Positions 22,506-22,921 of a stretch of DNA of 22,921 nucleotides are shown here, one piece after another. How positions within the stretch are numbered: the first letter of the stretch is position 1; each line of letters opens with the position of its first letter. The stretch covers positions 1-22,921 of the forward strand of contig JBDTNK010000033.1 in the NCBI GenBank assembly GCA_039933775.1, given 5' to 3'. Source of the stretch: JBDTNK01 sp039933775 (GTDB lineage: Bacteria > Chloroflexota > Limnocylindria > QHBO01). The position numbers and the translations under genes were made by a program. Under the pieces are notes generated by a model. That model made no database searches. It had not been told where the DNA came from and saw only the letters and a list, made by a program, of their open reading frames with translations.

Positions 22506-22550
22506 CGTGGTGTGGACCACGATCATAGGTTTGCCTGCATCCCGTGCCTA
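22506..22550 (-). promoter_or_regulatory. promoter and overlapping palindrome of the cyclase operon
   Basis: On the minus strand TAGGCA (22550-22545), a 17-nt spacer and TATGAT (22527-22522) make the best canonical promoter in the window. Directly after the -10 comes a perfect palindrome CGTGGT-GTGG-ACCACG (22506-22521 in plus coordinates), covering the expected start site. This is a typical place for a repressor operator. The ATG is at 22489. Confidence 0.6.
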
Positions 22551-22647
22551 GCCCCCGAACTCGCGGCGCCCCGCTGACAGGCGATCGGAGGACTTGGAGA
22601 GGGTGCTCCGTACATAGATAGGCGGCGCGCCGCCCGGTTAGGCCCTG

Positions 22648-22780
22648 GGTCTTGCAGCCCGTGCACGCATCGGCCAGGAAAGGCCCCGCAGGGGCTTCTC
22701 GATCGCTCCCTTGTGCACGTCCGAGCAAGAATCCGCCATCCCGGAGGCTGTCGTTGGCCGATGCGTGCCCCTGGTGCAAG
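22648..22780 (+). repeat. 133-bp inverted-ended element, copy B
   Basis: Gap-free partner of 18377-18509 (27 differences). The inverted ends are 22651-22676 and 22755-22780, matching at 22 of 26 with 14 consecutive matches (GCACGCATCGGCCA). A small hairpin GCCCC-GCA-GGGGC is inside (22684-22696). It lies between the cyclase-operon promoter and the right-hand gene. No transposase is present nearby. Confidence 0.8.
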
Positions 22781-22815
22781 GGCCGCCGTGACCGAGAGCG
22801 CGAAGCAGCGCTCGT

Positions 22816-22840
22816 TGGCCGATCCATGCACCACGTGAAG
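22816..22840 (+). repeat. partial extra right end of the 133-bp element
   Basis: TCGTTGGCCGAT recurs here 61 bp after its occurrence at the right end of copy B, followed by a diverged segment ending GTGAAG instead of GTGCAAG. It looks like a degenerate third end. Confidence 0.45.
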
Positions 22841-22887
22841 GGACCTGCGCCGGAGCACGCGCCCGATGAGTCCGGCCACTGTCCTGC

Positions 22888-22921
22888 TACCCTGAGCTCC
22901 ATGTCGTCAGCTGAGCTCACC
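22888..22921 (+). CDS. start of a truncated gene at the window edge (tentative)
   Basis: ATG at 22901 reads MSSAELT before the window ends. TACCCT (22888-22893), a TANNNT hexamer, ends 7 nt before the ATG with no Shine-Dalgarno, the same layout as the other leaderless candidates. The coding part is 22901 onward. Seven codons cannot identify a product. Confidence 0.4.

Larger units (their letters stand above)
22490..22900. other. 411-bp intergenic region with repeats and two divergent promoters
   Basis: No supported gene. It holds the cyclase-operon promoter (22506-22550), about 95 bp without visible structure, copy B of the 133-bp element (22648-22780), an extra right-end-like segment (22816-22840), and a possible leaderless promoter for the gene starting at 22901. 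Confidence 0.65.

Noticed and set aside
20399..22528. 709-residue plus-strand frame opposite the cyclase gene
   Set aside because: The minus-strand frame carries all catalytic motifs. This one is an antisense artefact.
18377..22780. Composite transposon carrying the cyclase operon
   Set aside because: The flanking repeats are real, but there is no transposase or integrase gene and no target duplication could be recognised. Kept as a question, not annotated as a mobile element.
1..22921. tRNA, rRNA or known riboswitch genes
   Set aside because: No cloverleaf with a GTTCRANYC-type arm, no rRNA-like block and no recognised riboswitch core was found by eye. A covariance search would be needed to exclude small RNAs.

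Overview
This is a high-GC, densely packed chromosomal segment, apparently from a free-living aerobic heterotroph. Several genes have no Shine-Dalgarno sequence but carry a TANNNT-like hexamer 7-10 bases before the start codon, which suggests frequent leaderless transcription. The gene set is housekeeping: TCA enzymes, bactofilin, a MurJ-type lipid II flippase, an Asparaginase_II-type asparaginase, DUF554 and GT87. With the GC content this fits an uncultured Chloroflexota lineage (for example Limnocylindria-like) or a deep Actinomycetota. That placement is inference from style, not from a marker gene.

Layout. 1-266 is the C-terminal HTH of a LuxR-type regulator. 297-503 is a possible small acidic protein on the minus strand. 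656-2191 is mmsA. It is followed by a 463-bp non-coding stretch holding a long GATATATC palindrome and a 31-bp repeat pair. 2655-3308 is an XRE-type HTH protein with an endonuclease-like C-terminus. 3373-4527 is a cystathionine gamma-synthase/lyase, coupled by ATGA overlap to a four-helix membrane protein (4524-5075). 5140-5877 is an uncharacterised protein. The minus-strand block 5882-11070 reads, in transcription order, upp, arsC, a zinc-ribbon Nudix hydrolase, mdh-gltA (GTGA overlap) and an MBL-fold hydrolase. The plus strand resumes with a bactofilin (11213-11863) and L-asparaginase (11938-12999). DUF554 (minus) and murJ (plus) diverge at about 13.75 kb. murJ overlaps tail-to-tail with a GT87-type membrane glycosyltransferase (minus), and asnB diverges from that. 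The right end is a two-gene minus-strand operon: an unknown 146-aa protein, then a 1163-aa zinc-ribbon, class III adenylate cyclase, AAA ATPase and helical-repeat protein. A plus-strand gene probably begins at 22901.

Functional themes. Central carbon and amino-acid metabolism is represented by mmsA, mdh, gltA, the cystathionine enzyme, asnB and asparaginase. Cell-envelope genes are bactofilin, murJ and GT87. Salvage and detoxification genes are upp, arsC and Nudix. Signalling is represented by the cyclase operon.

The least explained signals are non-coding. (1) Two genes share three 11-bp GTAAG-type direct repeats placed exactly 28 nt before their ATG. (2) A 133-bp element with 26-bp inverted ends occurs as two same-orientation copies (about 80% identical, gap-free) flanking the cyclase operon. 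(3) A GATATATC palindrome sits just 3' of two unrelated plus-strand genes. (4) A 31-bp repeat lies downstream of mmsA. No rRNA, tRNA, CRISPR array or transposase was seen.
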